From Candidatus Ozemobacteraceae bacterium (GTDB lineage: Bacteria; Muiribacteriota; Ozemobacteria; Ozemobacterales; Ozemobacteraceae), in NCBI GenBank assembly GCA_035373905.1, contig DAOSOK010000016.1, forward strand, positions 1-64,000: 64,000 nucleotides of DNA, written 5' to 3'. The position numbers were made by a program, and so were the translations under genes. The stretch's first letter is position 1; every line of letters begins with the position of its first letter. Below the pieces are notes generated by a model. It made no database searches. It was not told where the DNA came from and saw only the letters and a list, made by a program, of their open reading frames with translations. Positions 40,991-49,970 of the stretch are shown here, in pieces.

Positions 40991-43111
40991 TCAGGGTTTG
41001 AAGGCGGCAGCCTCCGAAGCGAAGGGACCGTTCGGCTGCACGCGAAGAACCTCGCCCCACATCCTGCGCGCCTTGTCCCGACGGCCAAGCTTTTCATAGC
41101 CGCGCGCCGCTTCCGCATAGGCCTCCGCATGGAGCGGGGATTTCGGATACATGATGGGAACGTTGAGGAACTCGATGATCCCTTCGTCGATCTTGCCGAG
41201 CGAGACGAGCGTTCGCCCGAGCCACAGGCGGGTTTCGGGAATGGCCGCATCGGAAGCCGGGTAGTCCTTGAGAATCGACCGGAACGCCTCCTCGGCGCCG
41301 GCGAAATCCTTCATGTGGAAAAGGCAGATCCCGACCGCCCGCCGTGCCCGGGCGGTGATCGGATTATTCGGCTCTTCCGCGATAATCGCCTTATACTGCT
41401 GAATGGCGAGGGGGTAGTTGCCGAGATCGCGCGAAATCTCGCCGATCTGGAACCGGGCTTCCTGTCGGAAATAGCCCTGAGACTCGCGCAGTTGCGAGAA
41501 TGCGGCGAGGGCCTGGGCGGGGTCCTTGAGCTCGAGACGGCAGAGACCGATCTTGAACTGGGCGTCCTCGCGAAGCGACCCTTTCGGAAACCGGACCAGA
41601 TACTCCTCGAACCGTGCGACCGCATCGGCATACCGGCCGGCTTTCATCAAGACCTCACCGGCGCGGAACGCCGCTTGGGAAGCGAGGTCGTTCGACCCCT
41701 TTCCGATGGTGGTGAACGCCTCGAGGGCGTCCGCATGCAGACCGGTCTGGTAGGCGATTTCACCGAGCTGGAACAGGGCGTCCATCCGGGCAGCGCCCTG
41801 CGGATAATCCCTGATCAGGCGCTCGAACGACTCCTTCGCGGAGGCAAGGTTGCCGAGGTTGAAGTAGCACTCCCCCGTACGATACAGCGCCTTTTCGCGA
41901 AGTTCCGGGGGCGTCTCGCGGCGGAGGAGGGGAGACAGATCGTCGAGGGCCTCGCGGAAGTTGCCGAGCGAGATGCGCACGAGGGCGCACTGGTAGCGGG
42001 CATCTTCGCTGCGGCGATGTTTTGGATGCGCCTTGATGAACGACTGGAAGGCCGAGAGGCTGTCCTTGAATTCGCCGAGACGGGAGAGGGCGAGGCCGTA
42101 CATATACTGCATCTCAAGAGCTTTTTCGTCGCCGAGGATGACCGACGCTTTTTTCATCCAGGCCGCGGCATCCCGGTATCTGTGAAGATTCATCAGCAGT
42201 TCGACGAGATTCTCGACCGACTCGTTCCGGACGACGGCCGTGGGATCTTCGGCGAGTCGCTTGAGAACGTCGACCGCGGATTCGGGCTTTCCGCTCTTGA
42301 TGTGGCACCAGGCGAGGGAATACGCCGCCTTGTCCTTGATCTCCTTGGGGGCTGACGCAGTTGCGATCTCCTGATACTGCACGATCGCTTCCGGGAAATT
42401 CTTGTGACGGAAATAGGATTCGGCGAGGTAGAACATGACTCCGGGCTTCTGCGCGGCTCCGGACAAGGGCAGGGCTTCGCGGAAATGGGTGATCGCCGCG
42501 TCGTAGAGACTCTGATTGAACCGGATGATGCCTGATTGGAGATGGGCTTCCTGACGATGGGCGTCGGTGAGATCCTTTTCGAGCAGGAGCCCTTCATACA
42601 GATCGGCGGCCTTGCCTTGATCCATGCCGTATTTGACCATCAGAAAGCCGGATTTGAGGCGCGAATCGACGAACAGGCCGCGGTCCTTCGGTGAGACTCG
42701 GGCGAAGGCCTCGATCGCAGACTTGGGGTTGTTGTCCCGCGCGTGCGCCCAACCGAGGCCGTAGGCCGCACGGTTGAAAAAAGAGCTCTGGGGGTAGTCT
42801 TTCAATACCTGAGAGTACAGAGCGATCGCGGGCGTGAATTTCTTCAGGCGGTAGTTGCACTCGGCCTGCCAAAACAGCGCCCCGTCGCGGTTCGAAAACG
42901 GCGTCGGATCGGAATTGATTTTCGCGAGAACGTGGTCGGCCTCTTCGTACAACTGTCTCTGGATGAGGCCGAGGGCGTATTTATACTGTTGGACGGCTTC
43001 AGGGGTATCCCGTGCGGGGGCCGCGAAGGCCGGAACTGCAGAAAAGGAAGAGACGGAGATCAGAAGAAGCAGGAAAAACGCCGGTTTCCGCAGTGTTCGT
43101 TCAATTGTCAT
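40991..43111 (-). CDS. Large periplasmic TPR protein, CpoB/YbgF-like repeats
   Basis: About 706 residues with a signal peptide (about 1-32, ending AFA-AP). The rest is nearly continuous tetratricopeptide repeats, many of the tol-pal-associated type (ALFQLGEIAYQTGLHADALEAF, AQFKIGLCRLELKDPAQALAAF, IQQYKAIIAEEPNNPITARAR). The ATG at 43111 is 7 bases after the tatA stop; an in-frame ATG at 43162 lies inside tatA. Placement with ExbBD/TonB suggests a periplasmic scaffold of an envelope machine. Confidence 0.88.
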   Translation of the reverse strand: MTIERTLRKPAFFLLLLISVSSFSAVPAFAAPARDTPEAVQQYKYALGLIQRQLYEEADHVLAKINSDPTPFSNRDGALFWQAECNYRLKKFTPAIALYSQVLKDYPQSSFFNRAAYGLGWAHARDNNPKSAIEAFARVSPKDRGLFVDSRLKSGFLMVKYGMDQGKAADLYEGLLLEKDLTDAHRQEAHLQSGIIRFNQSLYDAAITHFREALPLSGAAQKPGVMFYLAESYFRHKNFPEAIVQYQEIATASAPKEIKDKAAYSLAWCHIKSGKPESAVDVLKRLAEDPTAVVRNESVENLVELLMNLHRYRDAAAWMKKASVILGDEKALEMQYMYGLALSRLGEFKDSLSAFQSFIKAHPKHRRSEDARYQCALVRISLGNFREALDDLSPLLRRETPPELREKALYRTGECYFNLGNLASAKESFERLIRDYPQGAARMDALFQLGEIAYQTGLHADALEAFTTIGKGSNDLASQAAFRAGEVLMKAGRYADAVARFEEYLVRFPKGSLREDAQFKIGLCRLELKDPAQALAAFSQLRESQGYFRQEARFQIGEISRDLGNYPLAIQQYKAIIAEEPNNPITARARRAVGICLFHMKDFAGAEEAFRSILKDYPASDAAIPETRLWLGRTLVSLGKIDEGIIEFLNVPIMYPKSPLHAEAYAEAARGYEKLGRRDKARRMWGEVLRVQPNGPFASEAAAFKP

Positions 43112-43118
43112 CGCGATG

Positions 43119-43301
43119 TTACGCCTTTTTGTCTTTATCGTTTTCAGATTTGTCCTCGTCATCCGTTAGTCCGCTCTGGGCCTTCTTAAATTCACGTATA
43201 CCCCTGCCGATCGCCTTGCCGATCTCGGGAAGCTTTCCGGGACCGAACAGAATGAGGATGATGATGAGGATGACGATCAGCTCCGATAAATTGAGACCCA
43301 T
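43119..43301 (-). CDS. tatA: Twin-arginine translocase subunit TatA/E
   Basis: A 60-residue protein. The N-terminal transmembrane helix is followed by the FGPGKLPEIGKAIGRGIREFKKA hinge/amphipathic helix typical of TatA and an acidic, Lys-rich tail. AGGAG precedes the ATG. No tatB or tatC is in the window; the gene leads the TPR-barrel-ExbBD-TonB run. Confidence 0.95.
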   Translation of the reverse strand: MGLNLSELIVILIIILILFGPGKLPEIGKAIGRGIREFKKAQSGLTDDEDKSENDKDKKA

Positions 43302-43376
43302 ATATTTCTCCTTCTCGCGCCGCCGCGAGGCTCGCGTGCGGATGCCGGGAAAAGCTCTTGCAAGGCAGTACAGCGC

Positions 43377-43405
43377 ATTGTAACATGGTCGCCCGACTCA
43401 TACAA
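43377..43405 (-). promoter_or_regulatory. Predicted promoter of the tatA unit
   Basis: Minus-strand TTGTAT (43400-43405), 17-base spacer, TACAAT (43377-43382), 76 bases before the tatA ATG. Confidence 0.55.
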
Positions 43406-43410
43406 GGGAG

Positions 43411-43431
43411 GCCGCCGGCCCCGCCGGCGGC
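43411..43431. repeat. 9-bp GC-rich hairpin in the tatA-mscS divergent region
   Basis: GCCGCCGGC and its complement with a CCC loop lie just outside the tatA -35 element, between divergent genes. Role unknown. Confidence 0.4.
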
Positions 43432-43516
43432 GGACCTTGCCGCGGAACCAGGCGCGACACCCGGTTGTATGCTTCGTGCGAAGCAAAGCGATTCATCATG
43501 ACGGAGGAGATTCGAC

Positions 43517-46500
43517 ATGCGACGTTTCCCGTTTGCACTCTTGCTGACGGTGTTCTGGATCATCGGCTGGAGCGTCGCGCCAACAGCCGTTGTTGCGGAC
43601 CCCGCCTCGGGAACACCCGCCGCCGGTTCGCCCGACCGGGAAGTCGTCGTCGCGGCCGTCGCTTCCGAATCCGTTGTCCTCGCAACCGAGGCACAGGAAC
43701 TCGCGGACCGGGAACTGTCCACATATCAGCTCACGGCGATTGCCGTCGGAATGCGTATTGACCGCGCGAAACTCCGTGCATCCCAGGTCGCTTCGGTCAC
43801 GCTCGAGGCGGACGAACTGATCGATCTCGAGGCGGAACGAGGCGTTCTGGAAGGGATGCTCCGATCTCATGCGGAAACCGGCGACCGGAACGTCGCGAAA
43901 AACCGGCTCGAATCGGCCCGCCTCGATCAGAAGCTGATGCAATCGCGCGCAAGCATCATGCTGTCGCGACTGGCCGCCCTCGAGGCTGAGCACCAGCGCC
44001 TGAACAAGGAATACGACGCATCGCAGGAGGAACTGGCCGAGTCCGTCCGGCTGAGAGCGGTGCTCGAAAAGCGTCGGGCCATTCTCGACCATAGCGAAGA
44101 GCAGGCTCCCGCCACGGATCTCCGTCAACGCAAGAAGGATGCGATTTCGGAGTTGATCGAGGCCCGGAAGGCTTTCGAAGGCCTGCTGACCGTCATTCTC
44201 GACGGCATCGCGAAGCGCCGTGATCTCCTCGAAATGCAGATCCAGGCCGGAAAATCCGCGGAATCGCTGTATCAGGAGTTCAACGAGAAGATCGCAACCG
44301 TCATCCGGAAGTTGGAAGAGTCCATCCGACGGATGAACCTGGAATCGGTGGCTCAGCAGGCGAAAGCAGCCGCCGACGCGGCGAGACGGGAGATCGAAAC
44401 CGTTGATGATAAACTCGAAAATATAGATAAAGACCTCGTATCCGACAAGACGGCCAGCTCGACGAGTATTTCGTTGAAGGCAGAGCTGGTCGCTAGGCGA
44501 GATCATCTCCTTTCGCAGAAGGACGCCCTGACCGAGCAGGCCAGGTATCACGAACTTCGCGGGAAGAGCGCCCAGGACATCGCCCAGTTCGAGGAGATCG
44601 AAGCCGGAGCGGCGGCGGGGGAGGTCGCGTCGGGGCAGGTGCTTGCCGTCGGCATGAAAGAATGGATTCCGCGGATCGAGTATTCCCTGATCGAATACCA
44701 GAATGAAAAGCGGCTGGTCGAGAAGCGCCTCGAGCTGATGACATCGACACGCCTCATGATTGACCGTTTCCTTGCCGAAAAGCCCGATTCCGCAAAAAAA
44801 GAGGAGATCAGATACAAAAAACTGCAACTGGCCCAGATCCAGGCCGCTGTTCAGACATTGGGCGAGCAGATATCCCTTTACGATTCCCTGATCAAAAGCG
44901 CATTCTCCGCCAAACAGATCGTCCAGAGGGCCATCGAGTCGGAGATGGAACGCAACCTGTTCGCAAGACTCAAATTCAGACCTCGCCCCACCATCTGGAA
45001 AACCGTTCTGCGCGATCTTTCCGCACTCCCAGCGGCTCTCTCGTCGAAACTGGCCGTCCTGTCCGGCCTGCTCAGCATCGGCCTTCTCGCCCAGATACTG
45101 TTCACCCTCATCATCGGCATCGGGGCATGCTGGGTCCTCGGCCGGATGCGCGGCGACCTGCCTTCCTGCGACGAACGGCACACCCTCCTCCAGTGGCTGA
45201 AACGGAACAGGCATGCACTGGCGGCGGTGGCGATCCTCGTCGCTCTTGGAGGCCAGATTGAGCCCTTGATCGTTCTCGGAATCGTTCCGGCCGTTCTGCT
45301 CGGCGCGATTCTCGTCGGGAGATTCGCCGAACAGGTTCTGCTCAGGTTCTTGCCGGAGAAGCACATCCTGCGGATCGCCTTTTCCAGAATAACCGGCATT
45401 CTTCTTCTCGGCATTCCGCCGATCGCCCTGCTTCGTTGGTTCGATGTATACCCAGAGATTGTTTTCGTCGTCGGCCTGGTCTGCAAGATCGCACTCGTCT
45501 GGCCGTTCGTCTCCGTCATCAAAGGCGCCAACGCCTTCTATGGTCTGATGCAGTATCACTTCGACCTCAAACCGGACTCGAGACTGCTGCGGCTGACGGT
45601 TCTCGCCTACAAGTTCATTTCGGTGCTCAACTTCGTCTGCCTGCTGACGGCCTTGTACGGCTATGAGAATCTCGCCCTGTTCGTCTTCAGGCGCAACCTC
45701 GAAGCGTTCGGCATCATCATGCTCGTCGCCGTCGGAAAGCCGATGGCGGAACGATTGTCGGTGATCCTGTTCGATCCCGACAACGGAGCCGCGGCGGCGT
45801 ATGTGGGACGGGAGCGGGCCCAGTTTCTCCTCTTCCTCGGGAAAAAGACCATCAGGCTGTTCGTCTACCTCGTCGCCGTTCTCGCCGCGGCATCGTTCGT
45901 TGGCATCACGACGGATTCCTTCGCGGTGCGGCTTGTCGTCAACTGGTTCGTCGGCCAGAGCGACTGGCTCGTCGCAAGAATAATACGTATTATTATAATA
46001 ATAGCGGCGATTCTTCTCGTTCTCAAATTTGTCCAGACGCTCGGGGAGAGCGTCATCGAGTATGTCAAAAACGAGTCGCGATCGAGCCTGACAGAGAATG
46101 AGCGACGCGCGTCGACGCTGGTGCAGATTCTCAACACGAGCGCCCGGGTGGTCCTCTTCTGCATCGGTGGCATCATGATCCTGCGAGAGCTTGGAATGGA
46201 CATCACCCCGCTGCTGACCGGCGCCGGAATCGTCGGCGTGGCGATCGGCTTCGGCAGTCAGAGCCTGGTAAAGGACTTTTTCGCGGGATTTTTCATCCTC
46301 GTCGAGAATCAGTTCAGGGTGGGGGATGTCATCGAGATCGGCGGCCGGTCAGGCGTCGTGGAACGGATCAATTTGAAGACGACGGTCCTCCGGGCGACCG
46401 ACGGAAGCGTCTTCATCATTCCGAACGGCGAGATCACCTCGGTGAAGAACATGACCTACGCCTGGTCGAGAGCCGTTCTCGACATCGGCGTTGCGTATGA

Positions 46501-46822
46501 GACGGACCTCGACAAGGCCTTCGGGATCCTGCAGAAGGTCGGCGACGAACTCGCTGCCGATCCGGCGCTTTCGGCCGACATCTGGGGAAGACCGGAAGTC
46601 CTGGGGGTCGAGAACCTCGACAACTCCGCGATCGTCCTGAGAATGCTCGTCAAGACGCGGCCTCTCACGCAGTGGCAGGTGTCCCGCATCTTCCGCAAGA
46701 AGATCAAGGAAGCCTTCGACCTGGCCGGGATACAGATTCCGTTTCCGCAGCAGGTCGTCACGCTCAAGGCCGATCCGGAGCTGCTCAAATACATCGGAGG
46801 ACGCGAAAAACAGAACGACTGA
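43517..46822 (+). CDS. Giant MscS/MscK-family mechanosensitive channel
   Basis: A 1101-residue protein. A signal peptide (1-28) leads to a long coiled-coil periplasmic domain (about 45-480). Multiple transmembrane helices (about 510-870) are followed by the MscS core at about 880-1090 with GAGIVGVAIGFGSQSLVKDFFAGFFI and the beta-domain FRVGDVIEIGG. This MscK/KefA-like plan suggests a gated osmotic safety valve. GGAGG is 9 bases before the ATG; the gene stands alone. Confidence 0.93.
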   Translation: MRRFPFALLLTVFWIIGWSVAPTAVVADPASGTPAAGSPDREVVVAAVASESVVLATEAQELADRELSTYQLTAIAVGMRIDRAKLRASQVASVTLEADELIDLEAERGVLEGMLRSHAETGDRNVAKNRLESARLDQKLMQSRASIMLSRLAALEAEHQRLNKEYDASQEELAESVRLRAVLEKRRAILDHSEEQAPATDLRQRKKDAISELIEARKAFEGLLTVILDGIAKRRDLLEMQIQAGKSAESLYQEFNEKIATVIRKLEESIRRMNLESVAQQAKAAADAARREIETVDDKLENIDKDLVSDKTASSTSISLKAELVARRDHLLSQKDALTEQARYHELRGKSAQDIAQFEEIEAGAAAGEVASGQVLAVGMKEWIPRIEYSLIEYQNEKRLVEKRLELMTSTRLMIDRFLAEKPDSAKKEEIRYKKLQLAQIQAAVQTLGEQISLYDSLIKSAFSAKQIVQRAIESEMERNLFARLKFRPRPTIWKTVLRDLSALPAALSSKLAVLSGLLSIGLLAQILFTLIIGIGACWVLGRMRGDLPSCDERHTLLQWLKRNRHALAAVAILVALGGQIEPLIVLGIVPAVLLGAILVGRFAEQVLLRFLPEKHILRIAFSRITGILLLGIPPIALLRWFDVYPEIVFVVGLVCKIALVWPFVSVIKGANAFYGLMQYHFDLKPDSRLLRLTVLAYKFISVLNFVCLLTALYGYENLALFVFRRNLEAFGIIMLVAVGKPMAERLSVILFDPDNGAAAAYVGRERAQFLLFLGKKTIRLFVYLVAVLAAASFVGITTDSFAVRLVVNWFVGQSDWLVARIIRIIIIIAAILLVLKFVQTLGESVIEYVKNESRSSLTENERRASTLVQILNTSARVVLFCIGGIMILRELGMDITPLLTGAGIVGVAIGFGSQSLVKDFFAGFFILVENQFRVGDVIEIGGRSGVVERINLKTTVLRATDGSVFIIPNGEITSVKNMTYAWSRAVLDIGVAYETDLDKAFGILQKVGDELAADPALSADIWGRPEVLGVENLDNSAIVLRMLVKTRPLTQWQVSRIFRKKIKEAFDLAGIQIPFPQQVVTLKADPELLKYIGGREKQND

Positions 46823-46849
46823 TTCGTCGCTCCGCCCAACGGAGACAAA

Positions 46850-46877
46850 GCAGGCCGGTCGCATGCGACCGGCCTGC
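46850..46877. terminator. Bidirectional palindromic terminator
   Basis: A 28-base perfect palindrome between the mscS stop and the convergent small membrane gene. CGTTTTCG follows on the plus strand and TTTGTC on the minus strand. Confidence 0.75.
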
Positions 46878-46897
46878 CGTTTTCGCGAAGGATACGA

Positions 46898-47044
46898 TCA
46901 AATCATGTTCTGCAGGAAATACCAGGCGATTAATCCGACCACCACGGTTGCAACCGTCTTGACGATGATCGAAGTGACGACATTATCCTGCGATTCGAAG
47001 GGAGTTTTTGTTTCGGAAGTCGAGTTGTTTTTTTCGGATGCCAT
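46898..47044 (-). CDS. Small single-TM membrane protein
   Basis: A 48-residue protein: a polar, Ser/Thr-rich N-terminus (MASEKNNSTSETKTPFESQ) and one C-terminal transmembrane helix (about 24-44, VKTVATVVVGLIAWYFL). An AAAGGA site lies 12 bases upstream. It ends before the shared terminator. Tail-anchored topology; no family recognised. Confidence 0.6.
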   Translation of the reverse strand: MASEKNNSTSETKTPFESQDNVVTSIIVKTVATVVVGLIAWYFLQNMI

Positions 47045-47125
47045 GATCGTTGTTTCCTTTCTATATCTGTCATACGACAAGAACCATTCGAAACGTGTCG
47101 GGAAACTGTGGTGATGACAGGGCGA

Positions 47126-47488
47126 TCAATGATCCGCGCGAGCGAGCCTGACGACAGTCATGCCGCACTCGGGCGGCAGACCATGAATAAAGAGCCAGGG
47201 AAAACCGGAACGTTCAGGAAAGATTCTTCCGGTGGTGGGTGGTATGACTGGAGATGGCTGGAAATCACCGGATGAAAGGCATTTAAGAGCTGAGTGTCGC
47301 CATTCCGGGCGGATAAAACCGGTATTCTCGCCTTTCTGCACGGGAAGGGCCGAAACCGTGCCTGAAGACTCGTTCTTGAACGATGGCTTCGCGAACGGGT
47401 TCCCGGAGAAGGGAACGGCGGGCCCAGCGAACCCCGCGGACGGAATCAGCAGGCCCAGCGCAATAAGGAGGACGAGGATACGTTGCAT
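47126..47488 (-). CDS. Secreted protein, unknown function
   Basis: About 120 residues with a strong signal peptide (residues 1-20, LVLLIALGLLIPSAGFA). The mature part is Pro/Gly/Phe-rich without a known domain and contains two cysteines (about 72 and 108). No ribosome site, but TTGAAT-17-TATGTT ends 6 bases before the ATG, so a leaderless transcript is likely and supports this start over the longer frame. Divergent from the gene at 47594. Confidence 0.6.
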   Translation of the reverse strand: MQRILVLLIALGLLIPSAGFAGPAVPFSGNPFAKPSFKNESSGTVSALPVQKGENTGFIRPEWRHSALKCLSSGDFQPSPVIPPTTGRIFPERSGFPWLFIHGLPPECGMTVVRLARADH

Positions 47489-47494
47489 AAAGAG

Positions 47495-47523
47495 AACATA
47501 CAGTTGTTTCCATCGAAATTCAA
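47495..47523 (-). promoter_or_regulatory. Predicted leaderless promoter
   Basis: Minus-strand TTGAAT (47518-47523), 17-base spacer, TATGTT (47495-47500), 6 bases from the ATG at 47488. Confidence 0.55.
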
Positions 47524-47557
47524 CATGCGGCGGGCAATCCGAGGCGGAAGGGGATCG

Positions 47558-47587
47558 TTGACAATCGATGAGAAGGTGGGATACTCT
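47558..47587 (+). promoter_or_regulatory. Predicted leaderless promoter
   Basis: Consensus TTGACA (47558-47563), 18-base spacer, TACTCT (47582-47587), then 6 bases to the ATG at 47594. No ribosome site is present. Confidence 0.6.
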
Positions 47588-47593
47588 CAAACC

Positions 47594-49126
47594 ATGCGTA
47601 CATCGAGACTTTTATCGCTTTTTCTTGCTTTGCTGATGGTGTTCGGTGCCGGATTTCCGAGCGCGCTTCAGGCGCAGCAGATAGACGATCTCAGCACCCT
47701 GGCTGACGATATTCCCGAACCTCCGGGGGCGGGACAGGAACTCCCTTCGCCGGTTCCGATGATCTACGAGTTCGTCGGAGGGATGATGGCGGGCGAGTTC
47801 GACAAGTGCCTGGCGAACTTCGACGTGAAGACGTTTCTGGCTCTCATGTTCGACTCGAAGAAGCTCAGATACATGAATCCCTCCGAGTATGGCGAGTTGT
47901 ATTCCTACCAGCTCCAGTCGCAGAGAAACGAGTTTCGGTTCCTGGCGAAAATCATGTACAGGCTGGCGAAGGATGCGAAGTTCAACTATTCCAATCCCCG
48001 ATTCCGCGGCAAGACGCAGTGCAAGGTGAACGTCCAACTCCGCACGACGAAGGGGACGTTCGAGTTCGTCGTCTACTGCCGGTTCTTCGGCGAGCGCTGG
48101 ATCGTGTATGACTACGCCCTGAACGGGAAGCGGTATTCCGAAACCTTCAAGGCCGCCCTCGCAAACGTGAAGATCGATGATTACCTCCGCCAACTCAGGC
48201 CCTTCTACGACGAGGACATGCGCTACCGGCAGCTCAGGAGTGACGCGTTCGGGGTCAGCTTGAAAGTGCCGGAATACGTCAATATCCGCGACAAGGTCAG
48301 CCCGTCGATTCTGTATTCCATTTCAGGCCTCGACGGCAAGCTGCTGATCCATATCCAGGCGGCGACGTATTCCACCCCGCAGACGCTGAAACAGGTGGCA
48401 GCCGAAATCAAGCGCAGCATCATGCCCTTCAAGCCGAAGCTGTATGACCAGTGGCGCACCGACATTGCCGGCGTCGATATCGGCCATATTCTGTTCCGGT
48501 TCGTGAAGAACGGAAAGACGCTCTACACGCATATGATAATCATCCCGATGGGGCAGAAGCTTGTCGTCATCAACTTCTATCACAGCTCTCTCCAGTTGAT
48601 GAAGCACTACTCGACAATCCGCGAAAAGATCTTCGAAAGTCTCAGCCTTCCGAAAATCGAAGCGATGGGCGGCGACCTGAGCATCCCCGCGGAAGACGCG
48701 ACGCTTCCTTCCGGCGCGGCGCAGCCGAGCGAACTCCCGGAATACGGCGATCAGGCCCCGTCGAGCCCTCCTGTCGAAGAAATTCCGCCGCCGCCGCCGG
48801 GTGAAGAGGGAACTCTCGTTCCTGACACCGGATTGCCTCCCGACACGTCCGAGGAACCGCCGCCGCCTCCCTCCGATGAAAACGACGAGGTCCCACCCCC
48901 CCCGCCCTCGGATGAAGAAATTCCGCCTCCGCCTCCACCGGCAGACGAGAGCGAGGTTCCGCCTCCGCCCCCACCTGAAGATGGCAGTGAAGTCGCCTCG
49001 CCGTCCGATGGGAGCGAACAGTCTCCCGCCGATCTGCATGGCGGCGAGGAGCCCCCTCCACCTCCGCCACCGGATGACAGCGGTGATGTTCCGCCCGCCG
49101 ACAACGGCTCGGACGTTTCCTTCTGA
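47594..49126 (+). CDS. Secreted protein with Pro/Glu-rich C-terminal tail
   Basis: About 510 residues. A signal peptide (1-27, ending LQA-QQ) is followed by a folded region (about 60-370) of unknown family and a low-complexity tail (about 385-500) of poly-Pro runs alternating with acidic residues (PPPPPSDEE). The start at 47594 is supported by the signal peptide and a leaderless promoter; the frame is open upstream. Possibly an envelope-spanning protein, the tail crossing peptidoglycan; that is inference. Confidence 0.72.
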   Translation: MRTSRLLSLFLALLMVFGAGFPSALQAQQIDDLSTLADDIPEPPGAGQELPSPVPMIYEFVGGMMAGEFDKCLANFDVKTFLALMFDSKKLRYMNPSEYGELYSYQLQSQRNEFRFLAKIMYRLAKDAKFNYSNPRFRGKTQCKVNVQLRTTKGTFEFVVYCRFFGERWIVYDYALNGKRYSETFKAALANVKIDDYLRQLRPFYDEDMRYRQLRSDAFGVSLKVPEYVNIRDKVSPSILYSISGLDGKLLIHIQAATYSTPQTLKQVAAEIKRSIMPFKPKLYDQWRTDIAGVDIGHILFRFVKNGKTLYTHMIIIPMGQKLVVINFYHSSLQLMKHYSTIREKIFESLSLPKIEAMGGDLSIPAEDATLPSGAAQPSELPEYGDQAPSSPPVEEIPPPPPGEEGTLVPDTGLPPDTSEEPPPPPSDENDEVPPPPPSDEEIPPPPPPADESEVPPPPPPEDGSEVASPSDGSEQSPADLHGGEEPPPPPPPDDSGDVPPADNGSDVSF

Positions 49127-49140
49127 CCCGAATGCCCGAA

Positions 49141-49172
49141 AAAGAGCCCGCCGGTATCGGCGGGCTCTTTTT
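49141..49172. terminator. Strong bidirectional terminator
   Basis: A 13-bp stem (49141-49153 with 49158-49170) with a GTAT loop is followed by T-runs on both strands. It serves the convergent genes on either side. Confidence 0.88.
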
Positions 49173-49190
49173 GGAAAAAGGCTTCCGAGA

Positions 49191-49970
49191 TTATTCGCCC
49201 GGGTCCAGGAGGTCGACCTGAAGTTCCCAATCGTCGAGGAACGTTCCTGACGTCTTCCGGTTCGATATCCTTCCATCGTTTCCGATGGCGGCGCTTACGC
49301 CGGCGCCGGCCCCGTCTCCGGTCGTGCCGCCGAGGGAAATCCATCTGCTGAACGGGACCTCGAGCCTGCTCAGGATGGTCGATGTCCGGTTTTCCGGCCC
49401 GCTTGCGGCCCTGACTTCGATGATCGCGGTCCCGCTTGCGGATGCGCGAATGCCCTTGATCTCGACGCCCTGACGATGGCGTATGACAGCCGTCTCGGGC
49501 CCCCACGGCGTATTCATTGATTCGAGACGCAGCAGGTCGTCGGCGATGAGATGCCAGCCCCCCTCCATGCCGGTGACCGTCCGCGTTTCTGAAAGGGTGT
49601 TTCCGTCCTGCCTTGTTTCGAACCGCCCCGTTCCTCCACGCCGGGTGGAGACGCGGAACTCACGCGTCGTCGTCGTTCCGCGCTCACGACGCTTCACCGT
49701 GAAACGGAATGTTGCCGGTCTCCTGTCGAGCTGAGACAGGAGCACGGCTGCTTCGTTCACCTCGTCATCGGTATCGGCACCGATGACGACGGCATTGATC
49801 GAAGAGACCGATGCGAATCGCATCCGTTCACCGAACATCTGCCGGAGCGTGTCGCAGACTTCATCGGCGCTGCGCGTGCGGATACGGACGACGCGCGTCG
49901 CGGATTCTGCCGTCGTGCAGAACAGGAGAAAAGCAATAATAAATAATATATATCTATTGTTTGATATCAA
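49191..49970 (-). CDS. Exported secretin-N-like domain protein
   Basis: About 259 residues from a TTG start at 49970, which has GGAGG 7 bases upstream and overlaps the gamma-glutamyltransferase end by 17 bases. The N-terminus is a signal peptide (about 1-20). Residues about 25-85 resemble the secretin N1 fold (VVRIRTRSADEVCDTLRQMFG, INAVVIGADTDDEVNEAAVLLSQLD). No secretin barrel follows; the rest is a beta-rich region of unknown family. Last gene of the cyclase cluster. Confidence 0.68.
   Translation of the reverse strand: MISNNRYILFIIAFLLFCTTAESATRVVRIRTRSADEVCDTLRQMFGERMRFASVSSINAVVIGADTDDEVNEAAVLLSQLDRRPATFRFTVKRRERGTTTTREFRVSTRRGGTGRFETRQDGNTLSETRTVTGMEGGWHLIADDLLRLESMNTPWGPETAVIRHRQGVEIKGIRASASGTAIIEVRAASGPENRTSTILSRLEVPFSRWISLGGTTGDGAGAGVSAAIGNDGRISNRKTSGTFLDDWELQVDLLDPGE

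Noticed and set aside
43496..45559. 687-codon minus-strand frame opposite the MscS gene
   Set aside because: It is a GC-driven antisense shadow: the plus strand encodes a clear signal peptide, transmembrane helices and MscS core, while this frame has no recognisable domain.
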